The notes under the pieces are model-generated. The model was not told the DNA's origin, searched no databases, and saw only the letters and a list, made by a program, of their open reading frames with translations. A DNA stretch of 64,000 bases from Sapria himalayana (Eukaryota; Streptophyta; Magnoliopsida; Malpighiales; Rafflesiaceae): assembly GCA_029783825.1 (NCBI GenBank), contig JAREIK010002034.1, forward strand, positions 1,382,041-1,446,040, given 5' to 3'. Below are positions 11,105 through 22,044 of the stretch, piece after piece. The position numbers and the translations under genes were made by a program. Positions within the stretch are counted from its first letter, which is position 1. Each line of letters starts with the position of its first letter.

Positions 11105-12969
11105 TATTTCTTATTCATCTTCATTTTTTTTTGTTGTGTTTTTTCTTATTTTTATTCTTATTCTTTTTCTTCTTTTTCTTTTTATACATCAACTACTTCT
11201 TTTAATTTTTATTCTACTACTACTTCTTTTTATATTTATTCTCTTGTTGCAACTTTTTTATCTTCTTTATTTTTCTTCTACTACTACTACTACTTCTTTT
11301 TTTACTCCTACTTCTTCATCTATTTCTTCTTCTTCATCAATTTCTTTTTGTTGTACTTATTATTATTATTATTATTATTATTCTTCTTCTTTTATTATTA
11401 TTATTATTCTTCTTCTTATTCTAATCATGTATCTCTATCTTATACTTCTACATATTCTTTTTCTTCTCTATATTATTATTTTAAAATTCTATTTCATTTT
11501 CTTCTTTTACTTTTTTTATGTTTTTTGATCTTCTATCTGTTCATCTTTTTCTTCAACATTTTTTTACTTTTTATTATACTTATTTTTCTTCTTCTTTTTC
11601 TACTTATTCTACTTGTTTTATTTCAACTTATTTTTATTTTGCTTCTTCTTCTTATACTTTATCTTATTTATTCTTTCTCCTTCTATTTCTTCTCATTCTT
11701 CATCTTTTTCTATTTCTCCTTCTTTTTTTTCTTTTTTTTCATCTTATTCTTATTCTATTATTTCTCTTTATGTTTCATTTTCTTATTCTTCATTTATGAT
11801 TCTGCATCTTCTTCTTCTATTTCTACTTGTGTTCTTTTTCTTCTTCATCTTATTATTCCTCCACTTAATATCTTCTTGTTCTTCATCTTTGATTTCTATA
11901 TCTTTTTTTTTTCTTTCTTTTCATTCTTCTTTCTTTTTATGACTTCTTTTTCTTCTTCTCTTTCTTCTTCCTCTACTTCCCATTCTATTTCATCTTATTT
12001 TTATTATACTTATTTTTCTTCTTCTTTATCTTGTTTTTCTTCTTTCAACTTCTATTCTTCTTCTTCTTCATTTATTTCTACTACTTTTTATTCTTCTAGC
12101 TCTTCTAATTCTTCATCTTTTTCTTCTTTGTCTTTTTTTTTTCTTTTTTATTACTTCTTTCTCTTCTTTTTCTTCTTCTAATTTTTATACTATTGTTTCT
12201 TCTGTAATTTTTTCTTCTTATATTTCTTTTCTTTTTTTTCTAATTCTTTAACTTATACTGCTTCTTTAGCTTCTTCTAATCATGTATTATATTTTTCTAC
12301 TTCTACTTGTTCTCTTTCTTCTTCATCCTATTCAATTAATCAAATTTTTCTTCTTCATCTTATTTGTATACTTTTCCTTTTTCATTTTCTTTTTTGGCTT
12401 CTTCTTCTTATTTTTTTACTATTATATCTTCGACAATTTTTTATTCATATACTTCTTTTCATTTTATTTTATTTCTTCTTCTTCTTCTACTTCTTTTAAT
12501 CATGCAACATCCTTTTTTATTTCTACTTATTCTTATTCTTCTTTATCTTGCTTTTCTTAATCGATTTTATTTTCTACTTAATTTTCTTTTTCTATTTTTC
12601 CATTTTCATCTCATCTTTTTGCTTTTTCTTCATTTTCTTCTTCTCTTTCTCCTCCTTTTTCTTTCTTCTCTTTCTCCTACTTTTTATTTCTTCATCTCTT
12701 TCTTCCCCTTATACATTCTTCTATTTCTTCTCATTCTTCTTATTCTTCTTATTTTTATTATTCTAATTTTTTTCTTATGCTTCTAGTTCTACTTCATATT
12801 ATTCTACTTCTACTTCTACTCCCTTTCCTACTTCTTCTATTTTCAACTTCTTCTTAATCTTCTACATCCTTTATATCTTCTTCATCTTCTAAATCTTATT
12901 TTAATTATTCCTCTAGTTTTACTTCCTTTTCTTTTTGTTCTTATTATTATTCTTCCTCTACTTTTTCTT

Positions 12970-13000
<31 letters not shown>

Positions 13001-15145
13001 TCTTCTTCTTTTGCTTTTACTTATTCTTCTTTTATTTCTTCTGCATATTCTTCTTTTTTTGCTTTTACAACTTCTTCTTCTTTTGTTTAGGATTCTTCTT
13101 CTTCTTCTTCTTCTTCTTCTACTTCTTCTTCTTCTTCTTCTTCTTTTGTTTAGGTTTCTTCTTCTTCTTTTTCTTTTGTTTCTTCTTCTTCATCTGCTTA
13201 TGCTTCTTCTTTTGCCTATTCTTCTTCTTCTTCTTCTTCTTCTTGTACTTATTCTACTTATTTTTTTTATTCATCTTCTTTTCTTATATTTCCTTTTATT
13301 TTTCTTCTTATACTTCTTCTTATTGTTCCTATTCTTCATTTTATTATTCATCTTCCACATCTTATTCTTTTTTTTGAATATCTTATTCTACTTTTTATAC
13401 TTTCTTTCTTCTTCATCTTCCTCTTATGCATCTGCATCTCTATCTTCTTCTACTTAATATTCATATTTTTATCCTTATACTTTTTCTAATTTTTCTTCTT
13501 ATTCTTCTTCTTGTTTTTCTTCTTCTATTTTTTTTTCTTCATCTGACACTTCATGTTTTGTTACTTCTATTTCTTCATCTTCTTTTCTTTATTCATCATC
13601 TTTTGTTTTTCTTTCTTCTTTTTTCTTCTTCTTCTTTGTATTGTTCTTCAACTTCTCATTTTCCATTTTCTTCTAATTCTACTTATTTGACCTCTTTTTA
13701 TTCTTCTTCATCACCCTCTTGTTCTTCTTCATCTTGTTTGCCTAATTCTCTTTATTCATAATTATTTTCAACTTCTTATTTTTTCTTCCTTCTTTTTCTT
13801 TCTCTTCTTCTTTTTCTACTATATATTCTTTTTCTTTCCCTTCTTCTTTTTCCACTACTTCTTCTTCATTATTTTCTTCTACTACTTCCTTTTGTTGTTC
13901 TACTTTTTCTTCTTCTATTTTTGTTCATTTTCTTTTTCATCTTTTGTTTATAGTTCATTCTCTTCTTTTTTTATCATATTTTTTTTTCATATTCTACATC
14001 TATTTTTTCTTCATTAACTTATTCATCTCATTTTTCTTTTTTTTTCTGCTTTTAGTTCTGCAACTTATTTTTTTTTCTACTACTTCACAATGTTCTCATT
14101 CTTCTTTATAATTTTTTTTATTGATCTCCTACTTCTACTTCTCATGTTTCTTCTTCTTTTTTTTCTTCTTTTACTTCTACTTATTATTTTTCCCTTCCTA
14201 TTATTATTCTTCTTTTTTTATTCTCCTACTCATCGTATTCTTCTTTATCTAATACTTCTTCTTCTTATTCTTATTCTACTTCATCTTCCTTATTTCTACT
14301 TTTTCTTCTTCTTTAGCATTTTCATATTCTACTACATCTTTGTGTTATTTTTTCATCTTTTATTTTTTCTTCTTTTAAAACTAATACTTCTTCTTTAGTG
14401 TCTTTTTTTCCTTTTTTCTACTTCTTTTTATTCTTCTTATGCTACTTCTTATTCTTCTTTTGTTTTTTCTTCTACTTATACTTACTATACTTTTCTTATT
14501 CTTCTTTTACTTCTACTTATATTTGTTCTTATTCCACTACTTTCTTTCTTTTTTTCCCATTCTTCAACTTCTTCTTTTTATCCTTTTATTTCTACCTTTT
14601 TTTCTTCTTTTGATTCTCCATCTTCTTTTATTTCCATTTTTTCTTATGTTTTATCTTTCTTTTCCACCTCATCCCTTTTTTATTATTCTCTTCCTGTTAC
14701 TACCATCATCATCATCATTATCATCATCATCATTATCATCATCATCATCATCATCATCACCACCATCATCATCATCATCATCTACTACTTTATCATTTTT
14801 TTTCTATTTATTTTTCTTCTTGATCTTATTCTCCTTCTTCTACTACTATTACTTCTTCTACTTCTCCTCCTCCTAATACTTCTTCTCATTCTTTCTCTAC
14901 TTGATCTTATTCTTCTACTTCAACTACTACTACTACTATTTCTTCTTCTTCTTCTGTTTCTTCTTTTTTTTTTTCTTCTTATTCTCTTACTTTTGCTTAT
15001 TCTTTTCCTTTTATTTCATCTTTTTCTTCTAACTCTATGTATTTGACTTCTTATTATTATTCTTCTTTTTCTTCTTCTTCATATTTGTTTTTTTGCTTTT
15101 TCTTCTTCTACTACTACTATTTTTTTAATTTTTCCTTTTTTTTAA
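11105..15145. repeat. Degenerate TTC/TTA triplet array, segment 2
   Basis: The same pyrimidine-strand array as 1-5776 in the same orientation. Purer patches include TTC at about 13090-13145, a small AAT/ATT inverted repeat at 12970-13000, and an ATC/CAC run at about 14702-14782. A 393-codon open frame starting at 11000 spans the copia LTR end and the array; its composition (Phe, Ser, Leu, Tyr) and position show it is an artefact. The segment ends in T-rich sequence that probably includes the poly(A) tail of the minus-strand LINE. Confidence 0.92.
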
Positions 15146-15841
15146 AAGGTTTCTTTTATTATTAATAACCCTCTCTTTTGGCGAAGGAATATCATTTTTA
15201 CAACCTTCATCTACCCTTATCCCTTTTACACCCATCCTCAATCTTAAACCTATGGACTAGTATCTTAGATTTTTAATACCTTATCAAATATTTACAATTA
15301 TAGCATTTGATTTGTGCAATAGTATATATCTAAAATAAACTTGAGTTTCATCTTTCTTTATCTTGCTTTATCTGGCCCATGTTTTTATTTTTGAGTTTTG
15401 TTCGGCCCATTGTCAAACTTCTAAGGCTATGGTCCACGTTCATCCCGTGCAATATAATTTCCACCCGACCCGATTCCAATCGTTCTTCTCTTCCCCGTGC
15501 CTTCATTAAAAGGCTTCCTTCTCCCTTTTTCGCGAACCAGTGGCCAAACCTGAAATACATATAAAAGATGAGCAACCTCTACTGGCTGCCCCGCCTCAAC
15601 ACAGCAAGCTTATCTACCCTATGCCCCTTGTCCCTTACAATTCGGTTTCAATTTAAGACTCAAAAACCAAAAATTACAGACTGATTTACAGCAATAAAAC
15701 AATCATTATCCATCTTGAATTCTCAACCTATTTGCCTTCTTTATGTGCATCTCAATTCCTCCCTCTCTCTTTGCCACGCCTTTGGGCTAGCATTTCTACC
15801 TTTTTCGCAGCTTTTCTCAAACTGCAGCAGAGGGTAATTTT
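15146..15841 (-). other. LINE 3' end or an unrelated insert; no gene seen
   Basis: About 700 bp, richer in GC than its neighbours. Two GGCCCA motifs (near 15374 and 15403), a CCACCCGACCCG stretch (about 15461) and an ATATAAAAG box (15562) give it a promoter-like look. No domain is recognisable in any frame. It is either the terminal 3' UTR of the LINE, a transduced flank, or a separate insert. Confidence 0.45.
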
Positions 15842-16640
15842 CTGCAAAACTCAGCAGCTCAATAAAATTTACTAATAAAACAAGATAAACCAGGCCATAT
15901 CAAATGCATTTATCAATCTGCACCCCTCAGGACCAGGGTGATGTATGTTTTCAGAAAGATCTACTGCACGAATGCTGATCACACCACAAGGCCAGGGAGA
16001 TCTACCAAGCGCTTGTGACTTATTTCTTTTCCCCTAAATATCGCATAATACAGAAATTCAAGTAACACAGGGAATTGTAAATTATAATTTTTCTGCAAAA
16101 CTCAACAGCTCAAGATTTACTGAATTAAAACAATGTAAAATCATGCCATATCAGATAAATCAATCATTTTTCACCCCTCTAGACCAGGGTGTTATATGTT
16201 TTCCAAGAGTTATCTATTGCCAGTATGCTGTTCACCCCACAGGGCTAGGATGTTCTTCCAAGAGCTTGTGACTCGGTATCTAAATAATGGCCATACTACA
16301 GAAGATACATAGGTTACAATAGAACAAGATACACATGCACATACAACAGCAATTTACAGCAGCAATTTACAACAATCAACAGCTTACATACCAGATTAAA
16401 ACCTGGTCTATATACCCCTCCGGACTAGGGTGATGTGTGTTTTCTGTGAGCAAACCATGCAAGTCTACTATTCACCCTCCAGGGCCAGGGTGAATCCTCC
16501 GAGAAGTGACTTGTTTTTATGCTACTAACAATACATGATATTCTTGTTATTTTCCTCAAAGCGAGGGGTATTACTAAAATGAACAAATCTCTCTTCCTAA
16601 ACCAATAGTTTACCAGCTCAATCTTATTCCCCCCCTCAGG
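15842..16640. repeat. ~245-bp tandem repeat, about three units
   Basis: The landmark CACCCCTC(A/T)GGACCAGGGTG recurs at about 15921, 16172 and 16413, with a shorter relative near 16630, so spacing is 251, 241 and about 217 bp. A second landmark, TGCAAAACTCA(G/A)CAGCTCAA, recurs at about 15842 and 16093. Each unit also carries a CACCCT...AGGGTG inverted repeat and an AAGTGACTTG-like block. The repeat lies in the 3' non-coding part of the minus-strand LINE. Confidence 0.85.
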
Positions 16641-16712
16641 ACCGGGGGAGCTCTATATATGGACCTACCTCCTCGTATCAAAATTAACAAGATACTACCC
16701 CCTAGTTCAAGC

Positions 16713-17230
16713 TTATTCTTTTCTTACTTTATTTATTCTAATATATGGGTAACTTATTTTATCTAAGTTAATTATCCCTCTAAACCTCTCTGGTATATTC
16801 CTTTCTTGAAATTCCTGATTGCCTCTCCAAGCTCCTTCCTCAGCTAATTTATCTGCTAGTGTATTAGCCTCTCTAAAGATATGTTTTATCTCTCTTTTCA
16901 ATTCTATTAACAGCTTTTTTATTTTTTCAATTTCCGTTTCAAATCACCATAATTGTAATTTACCAGATACTAAGTCTACCAATAGACTCGAGTCTACATG
17001 TGCTTGCACATTTATATAGTTGTTCTCTTTACAAATTTGTAGGCCTTTATGTAAGGCATTAATTTCAGAATGTAATGCTAAAGAATCTATTTTTCTCATT
17101 GTAAAGGCTTTCAGTACTCTACCTGTCTCATTCTTATTGCTCCTCCACCCCCTTCCATTCCTATATCTCTTTTGAAGCTCCCGTCTATATTAAGCACAAG
17201 TGTTTCTAGAGAGGGCTTTTCCTAGCTTGT
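16713..17230 (-). pseudogene. LINE C-terminal RNase H domain remnant
   Basis: On the minus strand a frame reads NIDGSFKRDIG, then after a frameshift LHSEINALHKGL, HVDSSLLVDLV and, near the end, FREANTLADKLAEEG. These match the D, E, D and final D positions of RNase H type 1 domains. The reading frame is broken by at least one shift near 17160 and a stop near 16945. Some plant L1 LINEs carry such an added RNase H; assignment here is from motif order. Confidence 0.8.
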
Positions 17231-17527
17231 TATTTTTATAACTGGCAGTTTTTTATCACAAGTTACTAGGCACCATGCCTTTATATTATGATCCTCTAGG
17301 CCTTTTTTCCTAATTCTTATCAGGCTACAAGCTGAAATAAAAGAAATTTCCCTCATAATCTTTTCTACAATATAATCTACATTCACGGCTTTACCATCAA
17401 ATCTACTAAGATTTCTAGACTTCCACAAGCACCAAAATGTTATATGCAGAATATATTCTTTTAACCATTTTAAAATCTTATTTTTCATATTTTTATTATT
17501 CCAGTTTTTTAATCTCTCTTTAATGCT

Positions 17528-17728
17528 TCAGGTTCGCTCTACTAATCCTACTTCTTTATCAAGAATATACCAAATCTTTTTCGCTATTTTCCCCGTTGAT
17601 AATATATGGTTCGTGGTTTCTATATCTTGATAACAGCATTCACATTGTGATGCCAGTCTTATGCTTTTTTTTTTGGATATTTTCATCAACTGTGATGACA
17701 TTAGAGAGTAATTTCCACATAAAAACAT
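17528..17728 (-). pseudogene. LINE zf-RVT zinc-binding region
   Basis: The stretch RLASQCECCYQDIETTNHIL has the C-x2-C...H pattern of the zinc-binding region that follows RT in plant LINEs. It is preceded by a typical PQKINVFMW-like segment broken by a shift near 17720. The segment 17222-17488 downstream (CLWKSRNLSRFDGK) is the usual linker to RNase H. Confidence 0.75.
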
Positions 17729-18020
17729 TTATTTTTTGTGGTGTCTCCTTTGCCCATATTTTTCCATAATTTGCTGGCTAATTATTCCTTTTCCTGACTA
17801 GTTGTTTCGCACTGCTTAGTGTGAATTTTCCATGTGGGGTCAATGCCCATTTCCACCCATTATTGGTTAATATTGAATGTTTCTCCACTATGCTTTGATG
17901 TTTGTGCATTATTTTCCAAGTATTTGATGACTTTTTTGGGTCTTTAAGCACCTTATTATTTATTCCATACCTAGCCTTGATATATGATGCCCAGAGATTA
18001 TTCTTTTCCTTCAGTCTTCA

Positions 18021-18856
18021 CTAGTTTTTGCAAGCCCAAGCATTGCCGGTATCATTTAGGCTGGTGAAGCCTAAGCCTGCTTCCTCCTTTGGGTGACATA
18101 AGTCTTTCCATTTTTTCCAATGCATCTTATTTTTTCCTTCTTTTTTGCCCCATAATAAATTAGCCATTTTTTTTTCTAATTTGTTTATAATAGTTTTAGG
18201 AGGCCAGATAGCCATTAAAATATGAGACAATGAGCTTTCCAATACGTGTGTAATTAGTGTAATTCTTCCCGCGATGCTTAGCATGTCCTATTTCCAGCCC
18301 GCAATTCTTTGTTTAATTTTTTCCACAAGGAAGGTTAAATATTCCTCTCTTACCCTTCCTTCATAAATCGGGCAGCCTATATACATTAACGCTCATTCTT
18401 CTTGTGCAAAGTCCATAATATTTTAAATTCTTTGCCCTATTTTCTCGGATGCTTTTTTTGCTATGATGAATTGACATTTCTTTTTGATTAACTTTTGACC
18501 TGTCTCTTCTTCTAAGGTTTGTGTGAGTCTCATTAAATTTTTCAAGGATTTTCTACTGGCATTTGTAAAAATAATAACATCATCTACATAAGCCAAGCAG
18601 CTTATGATCGACGTATGTCTTGGTTGCTTAAAAACTAAGATATTGCCCATTCTTATTTTTTCTTTCAGATTAATGATGAAAAGCTCTAAGTATAAATTAA
18701 ATAGAGATGGAGAGAGAGGGTCGCCTTGCCTAAGGCCTTTCGATGGTTTGAATTCCTCTCCTTCCCGACCATTGATTAGAATCTTTACCCATCGGCTAGA
18801 AATACATCTATGCATTAAGTCTATCCAGTATTCCGAGAAGCCCATTGATTTGAATT
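18021..18856 (-). pseudogene. LINE reverse transcriptase remnant
   Basis: Minus-strand frames give GFSEYWIDLMHRCIS, then GLRQGDPLSPSLFNLYLE and the catalytic AYVDDVIIFTNAS, the usual RVT_1 order. After a stop near 18420 the chain continues with MLSIAGRITLITHVLES, LPKTIINKLEKKM-like and WKDLCHPKEEAGLGF, the post-RT region of plant non-LTR elements. The first palm motif is missing because the element is truncated. It would have performed target-primed reverse transcription. Confidence 0.9.
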
Positions 18857-18862
18857 TTTCCC

Positions 18863-19788
18863 TTATTCTTCTTCTTTTTCTACTAATGCTTCTTTTTATT
18901 TTAATATAATTACTACTTCTTTTTCTTCTTATGCTTATTATTCTTTTTTTTATTCTTCTTATTCTACTTTTTCATCTTTTTTAATGTCATCATCATCATC
19001 ATCTTTTTCTTCTTTATTTTCTTTTTCTTCTCTTGTCTATTTTATTTCTACTACTTCTTCTTATGCTTCTTCTTAATCTCCTTCATCTTTTTCTTCTTTT
19101 TTCTTTTTTTTCGTCTAATTCTTATTTTTCTTATTTTTCTTCTTTTTCTTCATTTTCTTCTTTTTCTTCCTTTTCTTCTTTTTCTTATTTTCTTCCTTTT
19201 ATTCCTTTTATTCCTTTTATTCCTTTTCTTTTTTTTCTTCTTGTTCTACTTTTTCATCTTTTTTAATGTCATCATCATCATCATCATCATCTTCTTCTTT
19301 ATCTTCTTTATCTTCATTTTCTTCCATTTCTTCATTTTCTTCATTTTCTTCTTTTTCTTCGTTTTCTACTTCATCATTCTTATCATCTTCTTCTTCTACT
19401 TATTTTTCTTCTTCTTCTTGGAGTTCTTTTTCTACTTCTATTTTTTTTTCTTCTTCCACTATTTTTTCTATTTTTTCTATTTCTTATGCTTCTTCTTCTT
19501 ATTTTAATATTCATCTTTATATTCTTTTGATTCTATTTCTTCTTATTCTTATTATTCTTATTCTTCTTCTACTTTTTTTTTGTTATTTTTCTCGTTCTTC
19601 TTTTTTTACTTCTTCTTATACTATTTCTTCTTCTTCTATTCTTCTTCTTCTTCCACTTTTTCTTATTCATCATTTTCCTCTTCTTAATATTATTATTCTT
19701 CTTCTTACACTTTTACGCCTCTTTAATCTTCATATTATTATTATTATTATTCTTTTTTTTTAATTTTTTTTCTTCTTCTACTTCCTCT
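18863..19788. repeat. Degenerate TTC triplet array, segment 3
   Basis: The array resumes directly after the LINE, again TTC-rich on the plus strand, with ATC runs near 18985-19003 and 19268-19290 and TTCTTTTCC/TTTTATTCC units near 19140-19230. It stops abruptly where the second copia LTR begins. Confidence 0.9.
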
Positions 19789-20364
19789 TGTGAAGTCAAG
19801 ACGCAAACAGTGTTGTGACCTCAATTATGAAGTGGGGACTTTAAAGAATTTAAAACATGGTTTTCGTGTTGCAAACTAAATGGTTTGTCATTATTTGAAT
19901 GAAGACTTCACCAATCTTGTATTGTTCGTTCTAGATACCTTAATGATTTGATTTACGACTTTGTTCTTTGTATCATAACAAGAATGGAGTCTTGACATGT
20001 AAACATGATGTCCTAACTAAATGTTCGTTTTTGTTGTATTATTTAAGTATTTATAATGTAAGTGTTAAATAGTAGAAGTTATTAAAGTTTTAGTGTAACT
20101 TTTTCTCTAATTACTTGCATTGTTTCTTTTTTCTCTCTCTACTTATTTCTCTTTTGTATTTTGTGTGCTTCATCTTTGAGAGTTACGTTCTATTTTCCTG
20201 AGACCTTGAATTACTATCTCTTGGATATTTTAAAAACATTTCATTCAATTTCATGAGGAAGGATCAAACCTATCATTTGGTAATGGAAGGATATTTGGTA
20301 TCAAGAGTGACCTAATATTTTCTATTCAAAGAAATTTTAATCCTATCATTTGGTATTTGAGCTC
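19789..20364 (+). repeat. 5' LTR and primer site of the second copia
   Basis: The LTR appears to run from TGTGAAGTC at 19789 to CCTATCA at 20348, and TGGTATTTGAGCTC at 20351-20364 resembles the TGGTATCAGAGCTC primer site. A second TTGGTATCAAGAG lies 55 bp upstream at about 20296 beside another CCTATCATTTGGTA, so the LTR/primer junction seems partly duplicated. The 3' LTR is not in the window, so the ends are provisional. Confidence 0.6.
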
Positions 20365-20474
20365 AATAGTATAGAGTTTGGGTTGAGTGTGGATCTAAGA
20401 TTGGTGAATTCGATAATATCTAAGGTTGAGATCAATAAGTTTATAAAAAAGATTTCAAACTCTAAAAACTAAAG

Positions 20475-21140
20475 ATGAAGGATTTACTTGTTGATATAGA
20501 ATAAAAAGTTGTCATAGTATATCCAAAGCCAATTGAAATAGATTATAAATCAAAGACAGTTTGTAGAATTTTTCAAATATGACAAGTTGGATCAAAAAGC
20601 ATGAGATTTGATTTGATTGTGTTTGGTAGATGAAGTCTCGGTGAATATTTTTGGTGATAGAATGACAAAGGATTTGTAGAAGAAGCTTAAAGTACTCTAT
20701 CAAAGAAAGTCATTGGTCAACGGGTTATTTCTGAGGAAAAAACTATAATAGTTGAGCATGGAAGATTGACACATTTTCTTATCACTCACATGAATTTCAT
20801 ACACTTATTATCAAATCATCTTTTATTTGCCATGAGATTGGTGATAATGAAAAAGGCATAACCCACCTCTAATCACTACAAAATTCAAGGGATAACTTGA
20901 TTATCACTATTGGTTGAGGTATAATAGGGTTATCCTACTTTTTAAGAACATGAAGAGGAAGGGTATGGAGAAATACTAAAAGGATATTTTTCTTATGAAT
21001 GGGAGGACTGAAGAAAGAAATGATAAGTGTGAACTATCAAAGGAAAGAGAATGAACTAAGAGCATGGATAAGCTAGAAATGAATTGTGGAAGTGTAATAA
21101 AGTTGAGCACTTCATGAGGCACTACTAGCTCTTGTCAACA
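20475..21140 (+). pseudogene. Gag remnant of the second copia
   Basis: Frames give LIWLCLVDEVSVNIFGDRMTK, then KKLKVLYQRKSLVNGLFLRK and a gag-like LTHFLITHMNFIHLL, the UBN2-type gag pattern of the LYEKKSLVNKLFLRKKL class. A decayed CCHC knuckle lies near 21085-21125 (WKCNKVEHFMRHY), with the first and last Cys replaced. Stops and shifts are frequent. Confidence 0.75.
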
Positions 21141-21224
21141 CGTGTGAAAGCAGGTTTGGTAGACAAGGAGCTATCCATAAGAGATGTAGAATTTGTGGAT
21201 GTATATGTTGCTCATGTTGATAAT

Positions 21225-22010
21225 GATACCTACTACATTGACATAGGTCTGTCATATCATATGACTCCTCATCAAAATTAGTTCAAATAGTATAAGTCAT
21301 ATATTAAGGAGAGATGGTAGAGGTATCAAATAATTCATGTCATACCAGCACAACCCATTTTTTAGGCTTATCCTAGCCACAATGTCGTGTCGGGCAATGC
21401 ATGTAATGATATTTATCATGTCATGCCGACATGATTCTAAAAAGTGGAAGTCTGGCATAGCCTATTAGAATATCAATGGGGTGGGTCTTGCTTGGTCGTG
21501 CCAAGCAAGGTCAAGCCTAGGTTGGGTTCAATCTAGGCTAGCCTAGGTTTATTCCAAGCTAGCCTAGGGTTATTCTAAGCTAACCTAGGTTCAGGAAAAG
21601 CTAAGCTAGATCAAGACCAAGCTAGCTTGGGTTAGGACTAGGTGAGATAGTTTGGCCAACCATGCCGAAACTTTCCAACATGGGCTATCGACCAAGTCAT
21701 GTTGTGCTGCACCTCTTTTGACAAAATGTTTGGCATGGAAAAGCCCATGTTGGGCTTTTGGACTAGCCCGAGGCATGTCCAAGCACAATTCTAATTTGTG
21801 TCATGTCGTGCCAGGCATGACTAAATCATTTCTTGTTGCGGATAGTGCCCAGGCTGCGTAGCCCATCTAGATGAGTATGAGAAATAACTCAATTGTAAAG
21901 ATTGTTAGATGTTGAAAGGTGAAGATAAAGATACATGATGGGTCTTTAAAATTCATTCCAAGGGTTATGCACATTTTAAACTTAAGCAGAAATCTAATCT
22001 CTAAGTGAGA
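21225..22010 (+). pseudogene. Protease remnant of the second copia, split by an insertion
   Basis: Before the insertion the frame reads YYIDIGLSYHMTPHQN, matching a copia D-S-G-A-S-x-H-M-T protease; the catalytic Asp is present but Ser-Gly-Ala is now Ile-Gly-Leu. After the insertion at 21869 the same protein resumes as MRNNSIVKIV, KIKIHDGSLKFIPRVMHIL and LSRNLIS. The short hAT-like element therefore landed in protease coding sequence. Confidence 0.75.
21318..21869. mobile_element. Non-autonomous hAT-like element, copy 1
   Basis: It starts TAGAGGTATCAAA and ends GCCCATCTA, like copies 2 and 3. Core features are CATGTCATGCC-type GC-rich blocks and an internal run of three to four 21-22-bp units of the GGCTAGCCTAGG(G/T)TTATTC kind near 21533-21600. 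No coding capacity: the open frames are short and differ between copies. The target duplication is not readable, but the flanks join a copia protease frame. Confidence 0.75.
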
Positions 22011-22044
22011 TGAATGATTATAGTATTTAATTTTCAAATTCAAC

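Larger units (their letters stand above)
15146..18862 (-). mobile_element. 5'-truncated L1-type LINE with RNase H domain
   Basis: Read on the minus strand, the element starts inside the reverse transcriptase (near 18862) and runs through RT, a zinc-binding C-terminal region and RNase H to a long 3' non-coding part with a tandem repeat. It ends at T-rich sequence near 15130-15146, which on the minus strand is A-rich like a poly(A) tail. The endonuclease and ORF1 are absent, as expected from the 5' truncation common in LINE insertion. The TTC array flanks both ends. No target duplication can be read in such low-complexity DNA. The 3' boundary could also lie nearer 15840. Confidence 0.85.

Noticed and set aside
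11000..12181. A 393-codon open frame
   Set aside because: It begins inside a copia LTR and runs into the TTC array. Its composition is Phe/Ser/Leu/Tyr only, so it is not a gene.
14702..14782. ATC/CAC repeats considered as a CRISPR-like or regulatory array
   Set aside because: They are simple trinucleotide repeats without spacers, in a plant nuclear sequence.
21606..21861. Overlapping open frames on both strands
   Set aside because: They sit in a non-autonomous hAT-like element and are not shared by copies 2 and 3.
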